From: Faecalibacterium longum CLA-AA-H243
GTDB taxonomy: Bacteria > Bacillota > Clostridia > Oscillospirales > Ruminococcaceae
Assembly: GCF_020687245.1 (NCBI RefSeq)
Contig: NZ_JAJEQG010000002.1
Coordinates: 62,001-126,000, forward strand
Length of the DNA: 64,000 nucleotides
Direction of reading: 5' to 3'
The notes beneath the pieces are model-generated. The model ran no database searches and was not told the origin of the DNA. It saw nothing but the letters and a program-made list of their open reading frames with translations. A program made the position numbers and the translations under genes. Below are positions 16,163-24,896 of this stretch, piece by piece (position 1 is the first letter of the stretch; every line of letters begins with the position of its first letter).

Positions 16163-17479
16163 ATGAATTTCATCAAGTGCGAAAAGCTCGAGAAGAGCAT
16201 GGCAGAGCTGCAGTTCTCCATCGACGCTGAGGCTTTCAAGGCTGCAGTTGCCGATGTTTTCAAGAAGGAGGGCAAGAAGTACCCTGTTCAGGGCTTCCGC
16301 AAGGGCAAGGCTCCCAAGGCTCTCATCGAGAAGATGTACGGCGCTGATGTCTTTACCTACGACGCCATCAACGAGCTGTTCCCCGCAGCTTACGAAGAGG
16401 CTGTCAAGGCTGCCGGCATCGAGCCGGTCGGCCGTCCTGAGGTCAGCGTTGACTCCGCCAGCGAGGCTGAGGGCGCTACCCTGACCGTCAAGGTCGCTGT
16501 CAAGCCCGAAGTCAAGATCGGCGCATACAATGGTCTGACCGTTGAGAAGACTGTCCATACTGTTTCTGACGAGGCTGTTGATGCCGAGCTGAAGCGTGTG
16601 CAGGAGCGCAACGCCCGTGAGCTGACCCGCGAGGGTGCTGCTGAGAACGGCGACATCGTGGACATCGACTTCGAGGGCTTTGTGGATGGCGTCGCATTCG
16701 AGGGCGGCAAGGCTGAGCACTACAGCCTGACCCTGGGCAGCGGCAGCTTCATCCCCGGCTTCGAGGACCAGATCGTCGGCCACGCTGCTGGCGAGGAGTT
16801 CGACGTCAACGTCACCTTCCCCGAGCAGTACCAGGCTGCTGAGCTGGCTGGCAAGCCCGCTGTCTTCAAGATCAAGCTGCACGAGGTCAAGTACAAGGAG
16901 CTGCCCGCTCTGGACGACGAGCTGGCTAAGGACTGCTCCGAGTACGACACTCTGGATGAGTTCAAGGCTTCCATCCGCAAGAACAATCAGGAGCAGCTGG
17001 ACAAGCAGGATGACCTGGCTGTCGAGAACGCTCTGGTCGATCAGGTCATCGACGGCATGGAGGCTGAGATCCCCCAGGCTATGTACGATGTCCGCATGGA
17101 CGAGCTGGTCAACGACTTTGCTTTCCGCATGGAGCAGCAGGGCCTGCGCCTCGAGGACTACCTGAAGTATATGGGTCAGTCCATCGACCAGTTCCGCGCT
17201 TCCTTCATGCCTCAGGCTGAGAAGCAGGTCAAGATCCGTCTGGCTCTGGAGGCTGTTGCAGCTGCCGAGAACATCGAGGCTTCTGAGGACGAGCTGAACG
17301 CAGAGGTCAAGCGCATCGCTGACCAGTACAAGATGGAAGAGGACAAGGTCCGCGAGCTCATCAATGTCGATGAGGTGAAGCACGACCTGGCCATCAACAA
17401 GGCTATCGACTTCATCAAGAGCCACGCTAACGTCGTGGAGAAGGCCGCTGAGGCCGAGAAGACCGAGGACGCTCAGTAA
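16163..17479 (+). CDS. tig: Trigger factor
   Basis: Ribosome-bound chaperone with peptidyl-prolyl isomerase activity. The N-terminal ribosome-binding signature is YPVQGFRKGKAPKALIEK (the GFRxGKxP motif, about residues 49-55). The FKBP-type domain follows (GDIVDIDFEGFVDG ... GSGSFIPGFEDQIVG), then the long helical chaperone arms to residue 438. The start is ATG 16163, 8 nt after GGAGG; a GTG at 16148 overlaps the SD and is rejected. Codon bias is strong, as in ribosomal genes. The order tig-clpP-clpX is conserved across bacteria. Confidence 0.98.
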   Translation: MNFIKCEKLEKSMAELQFSIDAEAFKAAVADVFKKEGKKYPVQGFRKGKAPKALIEKMYGADVFTYDAINELFPAAYEEAVKAAGIEPVGRPEVSVDSASEAEGATLTVKVAVKPEVKIGAYNGLTVEKTVHTVSDEAVDAELKRVQERNARELTREGAAENGDIVDIDFEGFVDGVAFEGGKAEHYSLTLGSGSFIPGFEDQIVGHAAGEEFDVNVTFPEQYQAAELAGKPAVFKIKLHEVKYKELPALDDELAKDCSEYDTLDEFKASIRKNNQEQLDKQDDLAVENALVDQVIDGMEAEIPQAMYDVRMDELVNDFAFRMEQQGLRLEDYLKYMGQSIDQFRASFMPQAEKQVKIRLALEAVAAAENIEASEDELNAEVKRIADQYKMEEDKVRELINVDEVKHDLAINKAIDFIKSHANVVEKAAEAEKTEDAQ

Positions 17480-17496
17480 TTCTGGCGCACAAGGTC

Positions 17497-17528
17497 ACAC
17501 AGGGCAGGGAGTAATCCCGGCTCTGTGT
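17497..17528 (+). repeat. Hairpin 1 between tig and clpP
   Basis: ACACAGGGCAGGGA (17497-17510) pairs with TCCCGGCTCTGTGT (17515-17528) around a GTAA loop, with one mismatch and one G-U pair. GTAA is a GNRA-type tetraloop. No T run follows, so it is not a standard terminator. Confidence 0.7.
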
Positions 17529-17543
17529 AAGCTAAGGTTGTTG

Positions 17544-17595
17544 AAATTGACCGATACGGCTACGGCCCATGTGCGCTTGCCGTATCGGTCAATTT
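17544..17595 (+). repeat. Hairpin 2 between tig and clpP: perfect 17-bp inverted repeat
   Basis: Perfect 17-nt arms (17544-17560 and 17579-17595) around an 18-nt loop. Only four T follow the right arm. It could terminate tig weakly, regulate clpP expression, or protect mRNA ends. The clpP SD (AGGAGG, about 17619-17624) lies downstream and is not sequestered. Confidence 0.75.
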
Positions 17596-17632
17596 TGCAA
17601 ATACAATAATTTTCATTCAGGAGGCGAACCCT

Positions 17633-18232
17633 ATGAGTTTTGTTCCTTACGTTGTCGAGCAGTCGGCGCACGGGGAGCGTTCCTACGATATTTTCTCCCG
17701 TCTGCTGAACGACCGCATCATTGTGCTGAGCGAGGATGTCAACGATACCTCTGCCAGCCTTGTCGTGGCACAGCTGCTGTATCTGGAAGGGCAGGACCCC
17801 GATAAGGACATCAGCCTGTATATCAACAGCCCCGGCGGCTCCATCAGCGCAGGTATGGCCATCCACGATACCATCCAGTATATCAAGTGCGATGTCTCCA
17901 CCATCTGCATGGGCATGGCTGCCTCAATGGGCGCATTCCTGCTGGCCAGCGGCACCAAGGGCAAGCGCTTCGCTCTGCCCAACGCTGAGATCATGATCCA
18001 CCAGCCGCTGATTGCAGGCGGTCAGGGCGGTGGTCTGTCCGGACAGGCTACCGACATCAAGATCCACGCGGACCATATCATCCGCACCCGCGCCAAGATG
18101 AACCGGCTGCTCAGCGAGTACACCGGCCAGCCGCTGGAAAAGGTGGAGCAGGATACCGAGCGCGACAACTTCCTTTCTGCGCAGGAGGCCAAAGAATACG
18201 GCCTCATTGATGAGGTCATCACCCACCGCTGA
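17633..18232 (+). CDS. clpP: ATP-dependent Clp protease proteolytic subunit
   Basis: Serine protease that forms the double heptameric chamber of ClpXP/ClpAP. The 199-residue length is typical. Catalytic Ser98 lies in GMAASMGAF, His123 in EIMIHQPL, and the Asp in the conserved [10 protein letters not shown] segment near residues 174-178. The start ATG 17633 has AGGAGG about 8 nt upstream. clpX follows 40 nt downstream, without a terminator between, consistent with a clpP-clpX operon. No CtsR-like direct heptads or CIRCE element were seen upstream. Confidence 0.98.
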   Translation: MSFVPYVVEQSAHGERSYDIFSRLLNDRIIVLSEDVNDTSASLVVAQLLYLEGQDPDKDISLYINSPGGSISAGMAIHDTIQYIKCDVSTICMGMAASMGAFLLASGTKGKRFALPNAEIMIHQPLIAGGQGGGLSGQATDIKIHADHIIRTRAKMNRLLSEYTGQPLEKVEQDTERDNFLSAQEAKEYGLIDEVITHR

Positions 18233-18272
18233 GCGGCAGAAAGCAATACACCCAGGATAAGGAAAAACGGTT

Positions 18273-19604
18273 ATGGCTAATAACAATTCCGGCAGAGATA
18301 AAAACGAAAAGGATCTGGTCTGCAGCTTCTGCGGCAAACATCAGGACGAAGTGGAGCGGATGATCATCGGCCCCGGCGTGAACATCTGCAGCGAATGCAT
18401 CGGCCTCTGCGCCGACCTGCTCTCGGACAAGCCGGATCATCCGGGCAGCAACAGCTCCCGCCCCAGCCGTGGCAGCGCCAGCCGGGCGCGTATCCAGCCC
18501 GCAGATGATCTCGCCATCAACATCAAGACCCCCGCAGAGATCAAGGAGGGTCTGGACCAGTATGTCATCGGTCAGGACGAGGCCAAGCGTGTGCTGGCCG
18601 TCTCGGTCTACAACCATTATAAGCGCATCCTGAGCGGCAAGGGCGCAGACGTTGAACTGCAGAAGTCCAACGTCCTGCTGCTGGGACCCTCCGGTGTCGG
18701 CAAGACCCTGCTGGCCCAGACGCTGGCCAAGATGCTGGGCGTTCCCTTCGCCATCGCAGACGCTACCACCCTGACGGAGGCCGGCTATGTGGGCGAGGAC
18801 GTCGAGAACATCCTGCTCAAGCTCATCCAGGCCGCAGACTTCGACGTCCAGAAAGCTCAGATCGGCATCATCTATATTGATGAGATCGACAAGATCACCC
18901 GCAAGAGTGAGAATCCCTCCATCACCCGCGACGTGGGCGGTGAAGGTGTGCAGCAGGCTCTGCTGAAGATCTTGGAAGGCACCGTCAGCAATGTCCCCCC
19001 GCAGGGCGGCCGCAAGCACCCCCAGCAGGAGTTCATCCAAATCGACACCACCAACATCCTCTTCATCTGCGGCGGTGCGTTCGACGGTCTGGATAAGTAT
19101 ATCCTCCGCCGCACCGACAAGTCCGCACTGGGCTTTGGCAGTGCGCTGAAGGATAACTCCAGCGAGGCTGAAAAGGCCCTGCTGCGGAAGGTCGAACCCC
19201 ACGACCTCGTCAAGTTCGGCCTCATCCCCGAGCTTATCGGCCGTCTGCCGGTCATCACCGTGCTGGACGACCTGGACGAGGATGCACTGGTGCGCGTGCT
19301 GAAGGAGCCTCGCAACAGTCTGGTCAAGCAGTATAAAGAACTGCTGTCGATGGACAATGTGGAGCTGGACATCACCGACGAGGCTCTCCATGCCATCGCC
19401 CGCAAGACCATTGAGCGCAAGACCGGCGCCCGCGGCCTGCGCAGCGTGATGGAGAACATCCTCATGCCCATCATGTACGATGTGCCGAACGACCCCACCA
19501 TCATCCGCGTCACCATCGACGAGGACACCGTGGAGGGCGGCGAAGCGCACATGGAGTACGGTGCGGTGCGCAAGCGCTATAAGAGTCAGACTTCCCTGAG
19601 CTGA
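18273..19604 (+). CDS. clpX: ATP-dependent Clp protease ATP-binding subunit ClpX
   Basis: AAA+ unfoldase that feeds substrates to ClpP. N-terminal four-Cys zinc finger (CSFCG ... CSECIGLC, residues about 12-40), a Ser/Arg-rich linker, then the AAA+ module with Walker A GPSGVGKT, Walker [10 protein letters not shown], and sensor and Arg-finger motifs ([23 protein letters not shown]). The 443 residues match the family. A strong terminator closes the clpP-clpX unit. Confidence 0.98.
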   Translation: MANNNSGRDKNEKDLVCSFCGKHQDEVERMIIGPGVNICSECIGLCADLLSDKPDHPGSNSSRPSRGSASRARIQPADDLAINIKTPAEIKEGLDQYVIGQDEAKRVLAVSVYNHYKRILSGKGADVELQKSNVLLLGPSGVGKTLLAQTLAKMLGVPFAIADATTLTEAGYVGEDVENILLKLIQAADFDVQKAQIGIIYIDEIDKITRKSENPSITRDVGGEGVQQALLKILEGTVSNVPPQGGRKHPQQEFIQIDTTNILFICGGAFDGLDKYILRRTDKSALGFGSALKDNSSEAEKALLRKVEPHDLVKFGLIPELIGRLPVITVLDDLDEDALVRVLKEPRNSLVKQYKELLSMDNVELDITDEALHAIARKTIERKTGARGLRSVMENILMPIMYDVPNDPTIIRVTIDEDTVEGGEAHMEYGAVRKRYKSQTSLS

Positions 19605-19629
19605 GCGTCAGCGCACAGCAGGGAAGAGC

Positions 19630-19670
19630 AGCCCCGCTGAAAGCTTTTTGCTTTTTGGCGGGGCTTTTTT
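19630..19670 (+). terminator. Rho-independent terminator after clpX
   Basis: AGCCCCGC (19630-19637) pairs with GCGGGGCT (19658-19665), with an inner AAAGC/GCTTT stem, followed by five more T. Confidence 0.92.
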
Positions 19671-19682
19671 GTGCCATCTGAC

Positions 19683-19711
19683 TTGTTTCCGAGACCAAAT
19701 TGTAGTAAACT
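19683..19711 (+). promoter_or_regulatory. Candidate promoter of the aspartate aminotransferase gene
   Basis: TTGTTT (19683-19688), 17-nt spacer, TAAACT (19706-19711). A better-looking TATAAA at 19711-19716 has a 22-nt spacer to the same -35. A leader of about 110 nt would follow, with no clear structure beyond a short GC hairpin near 19766-19785. Confidence 0.5.
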
Positions 19712-19830
19712 ATAAAAGTCTGGAATTGCAAGGAGAATACCGGGACGGCCCACTGGCATGGGACTGCTCTGCGGATGGCAGCGCCGGACATTTTGTGGGA
19801 AACAGAAAGTACAATAAAGGAGTGTGTGTT

Positions 19831-21111
19831 ATGGCAAATTATTTTGAGATGACCCGCGACGAACTGACTGCTGAGAAGGCAGCTCTGGAAGAAAAGTACA
19901 AGAAATTTCAGGCAATGGGCCTGAAGCTGAATATGGCCCGCGGCAAGCCCGGCCCTCACCAGATGGACCTGGCAATGGGTCTGCTGCAGATGACCGATTA
20001 CACCACCGACGCCGGCACCGATGCCCGCAACTACGGCGACCTTGAGGGTCTGCACGAGGCCCGTGAGCTGTTCGGCGATGTGATGGGTGTCAAGCCTGAG
20101 GAAGTCTTTGTGGGCGGCAACTCCAGCCTGCAGATCATGTACAACCTCATCTCTATGGGCTATTGCTTCGGCTTCCCCGAGTCTCCCTGTCCCTGGTCTC
20201 AGGTAGAGAAGCGCAAGTTCCTCTGCCCGGTACCCGGCTATGACCGCCACTTCGCCATCACCGAGGAATTCGGCTTCGAGCTCATCAACGTTCCCATGAC
20301 CCCGACCGGCCCTGATATGGACGTTGTTGAGAAGCTGGTAGCTGAGGATGATACCATCAAGGGCATCTGGTGTGTGCCTCAGTATTCCAACCCCGACGGC
20401 TACACCTACAGCGACGAGACCATCGACCGCTTCGCCAAGATGAAGACCGCCGCTCCCGACTTCAAAATTTTCTGGGATGAGGCTTACATCGTCCACCACC
20501 TGACGGACGAGATCATCGAGACTCCTGTCCTGCTGAACGAGTGCAAGAAGTACGGCACTGAGGACCGTGTCTTCATGTTCACCTCTACCAGCAAGATCAC
20601 CTTCCCGGGCGCAGGCGTTTCTGCGCTAGCCTGCAGCGAAGCTATGATGAAGTACATCTGCAAGCGCTTCTCGGTCATGATCATCAGCTATGATAAGATG
20701 AACCAGCTGCGCCATGTCCGCTTCCTCAAGAACAAGGAAGGCGTTCTGGCCCATATGGCAAAGCACCGCCGCCGTCTGGTACCCTGCTTTGATGCCGTCA
20801 AGACGGCCTTCAACGAGGAGCTGACTCCCTGCGGAGACATCGCCCACTGGACGAACCCCAAGGGCGGCTACTTCATCAGCCTCTACGTCATGCCCGGCTG
20901 CGCCAAGCGTGTGGCCCAGCTGTGCAAGGACTGCGGCCTGACCCTCACCGGCGCAGGTTCCGCTTACCCCTATCACAAGGACCCGGACGATGCCCATCTG
21001 CGCATCGCGCCCACTTATCCCAGCCTGGACGAAGTGGAGACTGCGTCCGACCTGCTCTGTGTCTGCGTCCGTCTGGCCGCAGTCGAGAAGCTGCTGGCTG
21101 AGAACGCCTGA
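19831..21111 (+). CDS. Aspartate aminotransferase, subclass Ic (PLP-dependent)
   Basis: A 426-residue fold-type I aminotransferase of the atypical Ic group. MARGKPGPHQMDLAMG near residue 31 and GNSSLQIM near 95 are diagnostic of the group; the PLP lysine is Lys255 in FTSTSKITFPGAG. YSNPDGYTYS and FWDEAYIVHH supply the Asn and Asp/Tyr cofactor contacts. The start is ATG 19831 after AAAGGAG; the frame extends upstream through the leader but without an SD. It interconverts aspartate and oxaloacetate and so feeds the threonine and lysine genes elsewhere in the window. Strong codon bias suggests high expression. Confidence 0.93.
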   Translation: MANYFEMTRDELTAEKAALEEKYKKFQAMGLKLNMARGKPGPHQMDLAMGLLQMTDYTTDAGTDARNYGDLEGLHEARELFGDVMGVKPEEVFVGGNSSLQIMYNLISMGYCFGFPESPCPWSQVEKRKFLCPVPGYDRHFAITEEFGFELINVPMTPTGPDMDVVEKLVAEDDTIKGIWCVPQYSNPDGYTYSDETIDRFAKMKTAAPDFKIFWDEAYIVHHLTDEIIETPVLLNECKKYGTEDRVFMFTSTSKITFPGAGVSALACSEAMMKYICKRFSVMIISYDKMNQLRHVRFLKNKEGVLAHMAKHRRRLVPCFDAVKTAFNEELTPCGDIAHWTNPKGGYFISLYVMPGCAKRVAQLCKDCGLTLTGAGSAYPYHKDPDDAHLRIAPTYPSLDEVETASDLLCVCVRLAAVEKLLAENA

Positions 21112-21124
21112 TTCATCGCACAAG

Positions 21125-21163
21125 ATCCCCGCTGTGCTGCCGTTCTGACGGCGCAGCGGGGAT
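21125..21163 (+). terminator. Probable terminator after the aminotransferase gene
   Basis: A 10-bp stem (21125-21134 with 21154-21163) plus an inner GCCGT/ACGGC stem. The following T run is poor (TTGG), so efficiency is doubtful. Confidence 0.6.
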
Positions 21164-21172
21164 TTGGAAGTT

Positions 21173-21232
21173 GTTTTCATAGCCAGAGTGCGCCAAAAGG
21201 CAGTTCAGGCGGTGTGCAATGGTTATGAAAAC
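21173..21232 (+). repeat. Long-range hairpin upstream of secDF
   Basis: GTTTTCATAGCC (21173-21184) pairs with GGTTATGAAAAC (21221-21232) with one G-U pair; an inner GCGCC/GGCGG-type stem lies within the 36-nt loop. It ends 21 nt before the SD GGAGG (about 21250-21254). No clear promoter could be placed, so whether it lies in the secDF leader is unknown. Confidence 0.5.
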
Positions 21233-21267
21233 AGCTTCTTATTATATTTGGAGGTTTCCCGATTCAT

Positions 21268-23601
21268 ATGAAAACTAAAGGCAAAGCATGGCAACTTGTC
21301 CTCACTGTGCTTTTGATCGCGGCGTTCGTCTATACGGCATTCTTTGGCGTCGCAGTCAAGTACGGTGATGTGACCACCACCTACATCAAGGGCGCGAAAG
21401 ACATCCGCTTCGGTGTGGACATCAAGGGAGGCGTCAACGTCACCTTCGTCCCCTCTGACGGCTACGACGCCACCGACGACCAGCTCGAGGCAGCTCAGCT
21501 GGTCATCGAGAACCGTCTGGTCGCCCTCAACGTGACCGACTATGAGCTGTATGTGGACAATAACTCCGACAGCCTCATCCTCGAGTTCCCGTGGCAGTCG
21601 GGCGAGACGGAGTTCGACCCCGAAGCCGCCATTGAGGAGATCGGCACCACCGCCTATCTGACCTTCCGCGAGGGGAGCAGTGCAGACGGTGAGCTCGTCC
21701 TCGATGGCTCGATGGTGGAGAGCGCAGCTGCCCAGTATGGCCCCGTCAACGGCAGCAGCTCCGAGTACTATGTGGCGCTCAAGTTTACCGATGAGGGCGC
21801 CAAGGCATTCGGCGACGCGACCACCCGCCTGTATCAGACGGGCGGCACCATCAGCATCTGGCTGGATGACGAGAATGTCAGCACCGCCAGCGTCAACGCC
21901 GCCATCACCGACGGCTCTGCCATCATCACCAGTTCTGCGTCGAACCCCTTCACGCAGGAGGACGTCGTCAAGATGGCCCGCCAGATCAACTCCGGCTCTC
22001 TGCCCTTTGCGCTGACGGTGGACAGCTACTCCACCATCAGCCCGAGTCTGGGCGAGAACAGCCTGAGCGCCATGGTGCTGGCCGGCGTCATCGCCTTCGC
22101 CCTCATCGTGGTTCTGATGACGGCTCTGTACCGTCTGCCCGGCTTCCTGGCCTGCATCGCTCTGGCTGGTCAGGTGGCGGCTACGCTGGCCTTCGTCTCC
22201 GGTTACTTCCCGGTGTTTGAGAGCTTCACCCTGACCCTGCCCGGCATCGCCGGCATCATCCTCGCCATCGGCATGGGCGTTGACGCCAACGTCATCACTG
22301 CCGAGCGCATCAAGGAAGAGCTGCGCAGCGGCAAGAGCCTCGACGGCGCCCTCAAGAGCGGCTTCGCCCGCGGCCTGACTCCCATCATCGACGGCAACGT
22401 GACCATCGTCATCGTCGCCATCGTGCTGATGGGTGCCTTCGGCCCGTCTGACGGCTTCTTCGCCAAGGCCCTGCACTTCGTCTTCTTCGCCTTCGGCCCC
22501 TCGACCGCAGGCACCATCTACGCCTTCGGTTACACGCTGCTCACCGGTGTGCTGCTCAACTTCGTGTTCGGTATCTTCGCTACCCGTACCATGATCCGGG
22601 GCGCTGCCGCTATCAAGGCTCTGCGTGACCCCCGCCTCTACGGTGCCGATGCTCCCGGCAAGACCCCGGCAGAGAAGAAGCAGGTCAACTTCGTCGGCCT
22701 GCGCAAGCGCTTCCTGACCTTCTCCGCCTGCCTGATGGCAGCTATCGTCCTCTGCGCTGTGGTGCTGGGCGTCCATCTGGACACCGAGTTCACCGGCGGT
22801 GCGATGATCACTCTGAGCTACGAGAACAGCTTTGAGATGTCTGCCGTCCAGAAGACCGCCTCCGAAGCGCTGGGCAGCAACGGCCTGACCCTGCAGACCG
22901 GCGAGAACGTCGCGACAGGGGAGCAGACCCTGAAAATTTCGATGCCCGGCACCGAGACTGTCACCACCGACGAAGTGCAGACCCTGCTGGACTCCCTGAA
23001 TGAGAGCTACCCGGATAACTCCTTTGCACAGCTCTCTCTGAGCAATGTCAGCGCCGCAATGGGTACCAAATTCCTCCAGAAGAGTCTGGTGGCCGTGGTG
23101 TTCGCACTGGTGCTCATCCTCGCCTACATCGCCTACCGCTTCAAGAATATCGGCGGCCTCACCGGCGGCATGATGGCTGTTCTGGCCCTGCTCAATGACC
23201 TGATGGTGGTGTTCGGCATCTTCGTGCTGCTGCGCGCCCCGCTGGACGGCAACTTCATCGCCGCCATGCTCACCATCCTCGGCTACTCCATCAACGATAC
23301 CGTCGTCGTCTACGACCGTATCCGTGAGAACCGCGGCCTGCTGGGCAAGAAGGCCAGCTTCGAAGAGCTGGTCAACCATTCCGTCAACCAGTCTGCCCGC
23401 CGCACGATCATTACCACCGTCACCACGGTGATGGCTCTGGGTGTGATGTGCATCGTCTCCAAGCTGTACGGTCTGGACAGCATCTTCACCTTTGCCTTCC
23501 CCCTGATGATGGGTATGCTCAGCGGCGTGTACACTTCGCTGTGTGTCTCCACTTCCGCATGGGTGGCTTGGAGCGAGCGCAAAAACGCAAAGAAAAACTG
23601 A
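21268..23601 (+). CDS. secDF: Protein-export membrane protein SecDF (SecD-SecF fusion)
   Basis: Proton-driven accessory motor of the Sec translocase; 777 residues with about 12 membrane spans. The SecD half has an N-terminal span, the large extracytoplasmic P1 domain (FGVDIKGGVNV, residues about 49-59) and five spans with GIILAIGMGVDANVITAERI. The SecF half begins near residue 480 with a repeat of this plan (GVHLDTEFTGGAMITL, then GYSINDTVVVYDRIREN). Fusion of the two halves into one chain is known in Bacillus and others. A weak SD (GGAGG) precedes ATG 21268. yajC is not adjacent. nrdR follows 46 nt downstream. Confidence 0.97.
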   Translation: MKTKGKAWQLVLTVLLIAAFVYTAFFGVAVKYGDVTTTYIKGAKDIRFGVDIKGGVNVTFVPSDGYDATDDQLEAAQLVIENRLVALNVTDYELYVDNNSDSLILEFPWQSGETEFDPEAAIEEIGTTAYLTFREGSSADGELVLDGSMVESAAAQYGPVNGSSSEYYVALKFTDEGAKAFGDATTRLYQTGGTISIWLDDENVSTASVNAAITDGSAIITSSASNPFTQEDVVKMARQINSGSLPFALTVDSYSTISPSLGENSLSAMVLAGVIAFALIVVLMTALYRLPGFLACIALAGQVAATLAFVSGYFPVFESFTLTLPGIAGIILAIGMGVDANVITAERIKEELRSGKSLDGALKSGFARGLTPIIDGNVTIVIVAIVLMGAFGPSDGFFAKALHFVFFAFGPSTAGTIYAFGYTLLTGVLLNFVFGIFATRTMIRGAAAIKALRDPRLYGADAPGKTPAEKKQVNFVGLRKRFLTFSACLMAAIVLCAVVLGVHLDTEFTGGAMITLSYENSFEMSAVQKTASEALGSNGLTLQTGENVATGEQTLKISMPGTETVTTDEVQTLLDSLNESYPDNSFAQLSLSNVSAAMGTKFLQKSLVAVVFALVLILAYIAYRFKNIGGLTGGMMAVLALLNDLMVVFGIFVLLRAPLDGNFIAAMLTILGYSINDTVVVYDRIRENRGLLGKKASFEELVNHSVNQSARRTIITTVTTVMALGVMCIVSKLYGLDSIFTFAFPLMMGMLSGVYTSLCVSTSAWVAWSERKNAKKN

Positions 23602-23647
23602 GCTTCTATCCTGACGCAAATCTGTCCTGAATCTAGGAGGAACGACC

Positions 23648-24109
23648 ATGAAATGCCCCTATTGTGGCGCTGAGGAATCCAAAGTCATCGACTCCCGCCC
23701 TACCGAAGACAGCGAGCGCATCCGCCGCCGCCGGGAGTGCCTGAACTGCCATATGCGGTTCACGACCTACGAGGTCGTGGAAACGGTGCCGCTCATCGTC
23801 ATCAAAAAGGATAACTCCCGTGAGCCGTTCGACCGGCAGAAGCTGCTCAACGCGATGCTTCGGGCCTGCGCCAAGCGTCCGGTGAGCTACGAGTCTCTGG
23901 AACGCGCCGTCAGCAGCATCGAGCAGACCCTAATGAGCACCTATGACCGCGAGGTGACGAGTGTGCGCATCGGTGAGCTGACCATGCAGGAACTGAAGAA
24001 AATCGACGAGGTGGCCTATGTCCGCTTTGCCTCGGTCTATCAGCAGTTTGCGGACGTCGAAAGCTTCTTCAATGAGCTGAAAAAGCTGATGGGCGACCGT
24101 AAGAAATAA
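23648..24109 (+). CDS. nrdR: Transcriptional repressor NrdR
   Basis: A 153-residue repressor of ribonucleotide reductase genes that senses ATP/dATP. N-terminal zinc ribbon MKCPYCG ... [12 protein letters not shown] (residues 1-42), then the ATP-cone domain ([23 protein letters not shown] onward, about 50-140). AGGAGG at about 23636-23641 supports the ATG. No nrd gene is in the window. It is the last gene before a terminator and an AT-rich convergent region. Confidence 0.97.
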   Translation: MKCPYCGAEESKVIDSRPTEDSERIRRRRECLNCHMRFTTYEVVETVPLIVIKKDNSREPFDRQKLLNAMLRACAKRPVSYESLERAVSSIEQTLMSTYDREVTSVRIGELTMQELKKIDEVAYVRFASVYQQFADVESFFNELKKLMGDRKK

Positions 24110-24126
24110 AGTGTAAAAAGCACGAG

Positions 24127-24169
24127 CACCCCATTCTCTGCCGCAGGGCAGGGGATGGGGTGATTTTTT
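24127..24169 (+). terminator. Rho-independent terminator after nrdR
   Basis: CACCCCAT (24127-24134) pairs with ATGGGGTG (24155-24162), with an inner CTCTGCC/GGGCAGGG stem, followed by A and six T. Confidence 0.93.
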
Positions 24170-24295
24170 GTGCCCTCATGCCTGGCGGGCTTCATCGATG
24201 TGGCATGGCCGAACAGCGCGAAACAACTGTTGTGGGTGGTCCTTTGCCAGCTTGGGGGCATGTGCTTTTTATCGTGGCAGAAGGCAAACGAGGGG

Positions 24296-24517
24296 GCATG
24301 ATTTCGCACTATATAAAAAATCATATAGCCTGGAACCACCGATGCGAATTTGAACAAAACAAAATTATTACACTATAAAATATCGGTGACAAAGCAAAAA
24401 ACGCGAAATAACTATAAATGAAATCCTTCTTATAAGACTGATTTTGGACTAGAGCAGAATGACTATATTTCGAATAATATGGATTACACGAAATATAACT
24501 ACGTCTGAACGATTTAA
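24296..24517. other. AT-rich gene-free island between convergent genes
   Basis: About 220 bases much richer in A and T than anything else in the window, lying beyond the ends of both nrdR (+) and the DUF4363 gene (-). The longest frames here are short and lack an SD. It contains a good sigma-A-like promoter on the + strand, TTGAAC (24350-24355), 18-nt spacer, TATAAA (24374-24379), and two imperfect copies of an ACGCGAAATA-ACTA-like element (24401-24414; 24486-24501). The preceding 24170-24295 is ordinary GC-rich sequence without a recognisable gene. Confidence 0.6.
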
Positions 24518-24886
24518 TTATACAAGCCTCCGCGACAGCCATTCCAGCGTCTCCACCTGAACCTGCGCCCGGCGCAGTTCACCAAATGCTTCCTCGGGGG
24601 CGCTCAGTTCGAGATGTCCGTCCGCGGCGCGAAGGGCGGCTTCCAGTTCCGTGAAGTCCTGTGTGCGGAGCAGGTGATTCATCCCTTCCCGCATTTTGTC
24701 GCAGAGTTCAGCGCCCTCGGCCAGTGCCTGCCGCGCGGAAGGAAGGTCCTCGTCCCGGATAGCCTCCATGGCGTCGTCGATGTCGTCCGAAATATCCTCT
24801 GCAAACTTCTGCACCCGCCAACTGCTGTAAAAGGCCACCCCCAGCAGCACTGCCACGATGCACAGACACGCATAAATTCGCTTCAT
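24518..24886 (-). CDS. DUF4363-like small membrane-anchored protein
   Basis: A 122-residue protein with one N-terminal hydrophobic segment (MKRIYACLCIVAVLLGVAFY) and an acidic helical remainder (EDISDDIDDAMEAIRDED ... REGMNHLL), resembling the DUF4363 family. It starts 10 nt after the DUF421 stop, with AGAGGTG as SD, so the two are co-transcribed leftward. DUF421-DUF4363 pairs near germination genes are common in sporulating clostridia as I recall. The family function is not known. The stop is TAA at 24518-24520, just inside the AT-rich island. Confidence 0.75.
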   Translation of the reverse strand: MKRIYACLCIVAVLLGVAFYSSWRVQKFAEDISDDIDDAMEAIRDEDLPSARQALAEGAELCDKMREGMNHLLRTQDFTELEAALRAADGHLELSAPEEAFGELRRAQVQVETLEWLSRRLV

Positions 24887-24896
24887 CCTACACCTC

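Noticed and set aside
21223-23649. 808-codon minus-strand frame opposite secDF
   Set aside because: Composition is His/Gly/Glu/Asp-rich with no motif, as expected from the antisense of a codon-biased gene; secDF is certain.
24160-24378. Short plus-strand frames at the edge of the AT-rich island
   Set aside because: No SD, no known motif, composition changes abruptly within the frame; they start upstream of the only promoter seen there.
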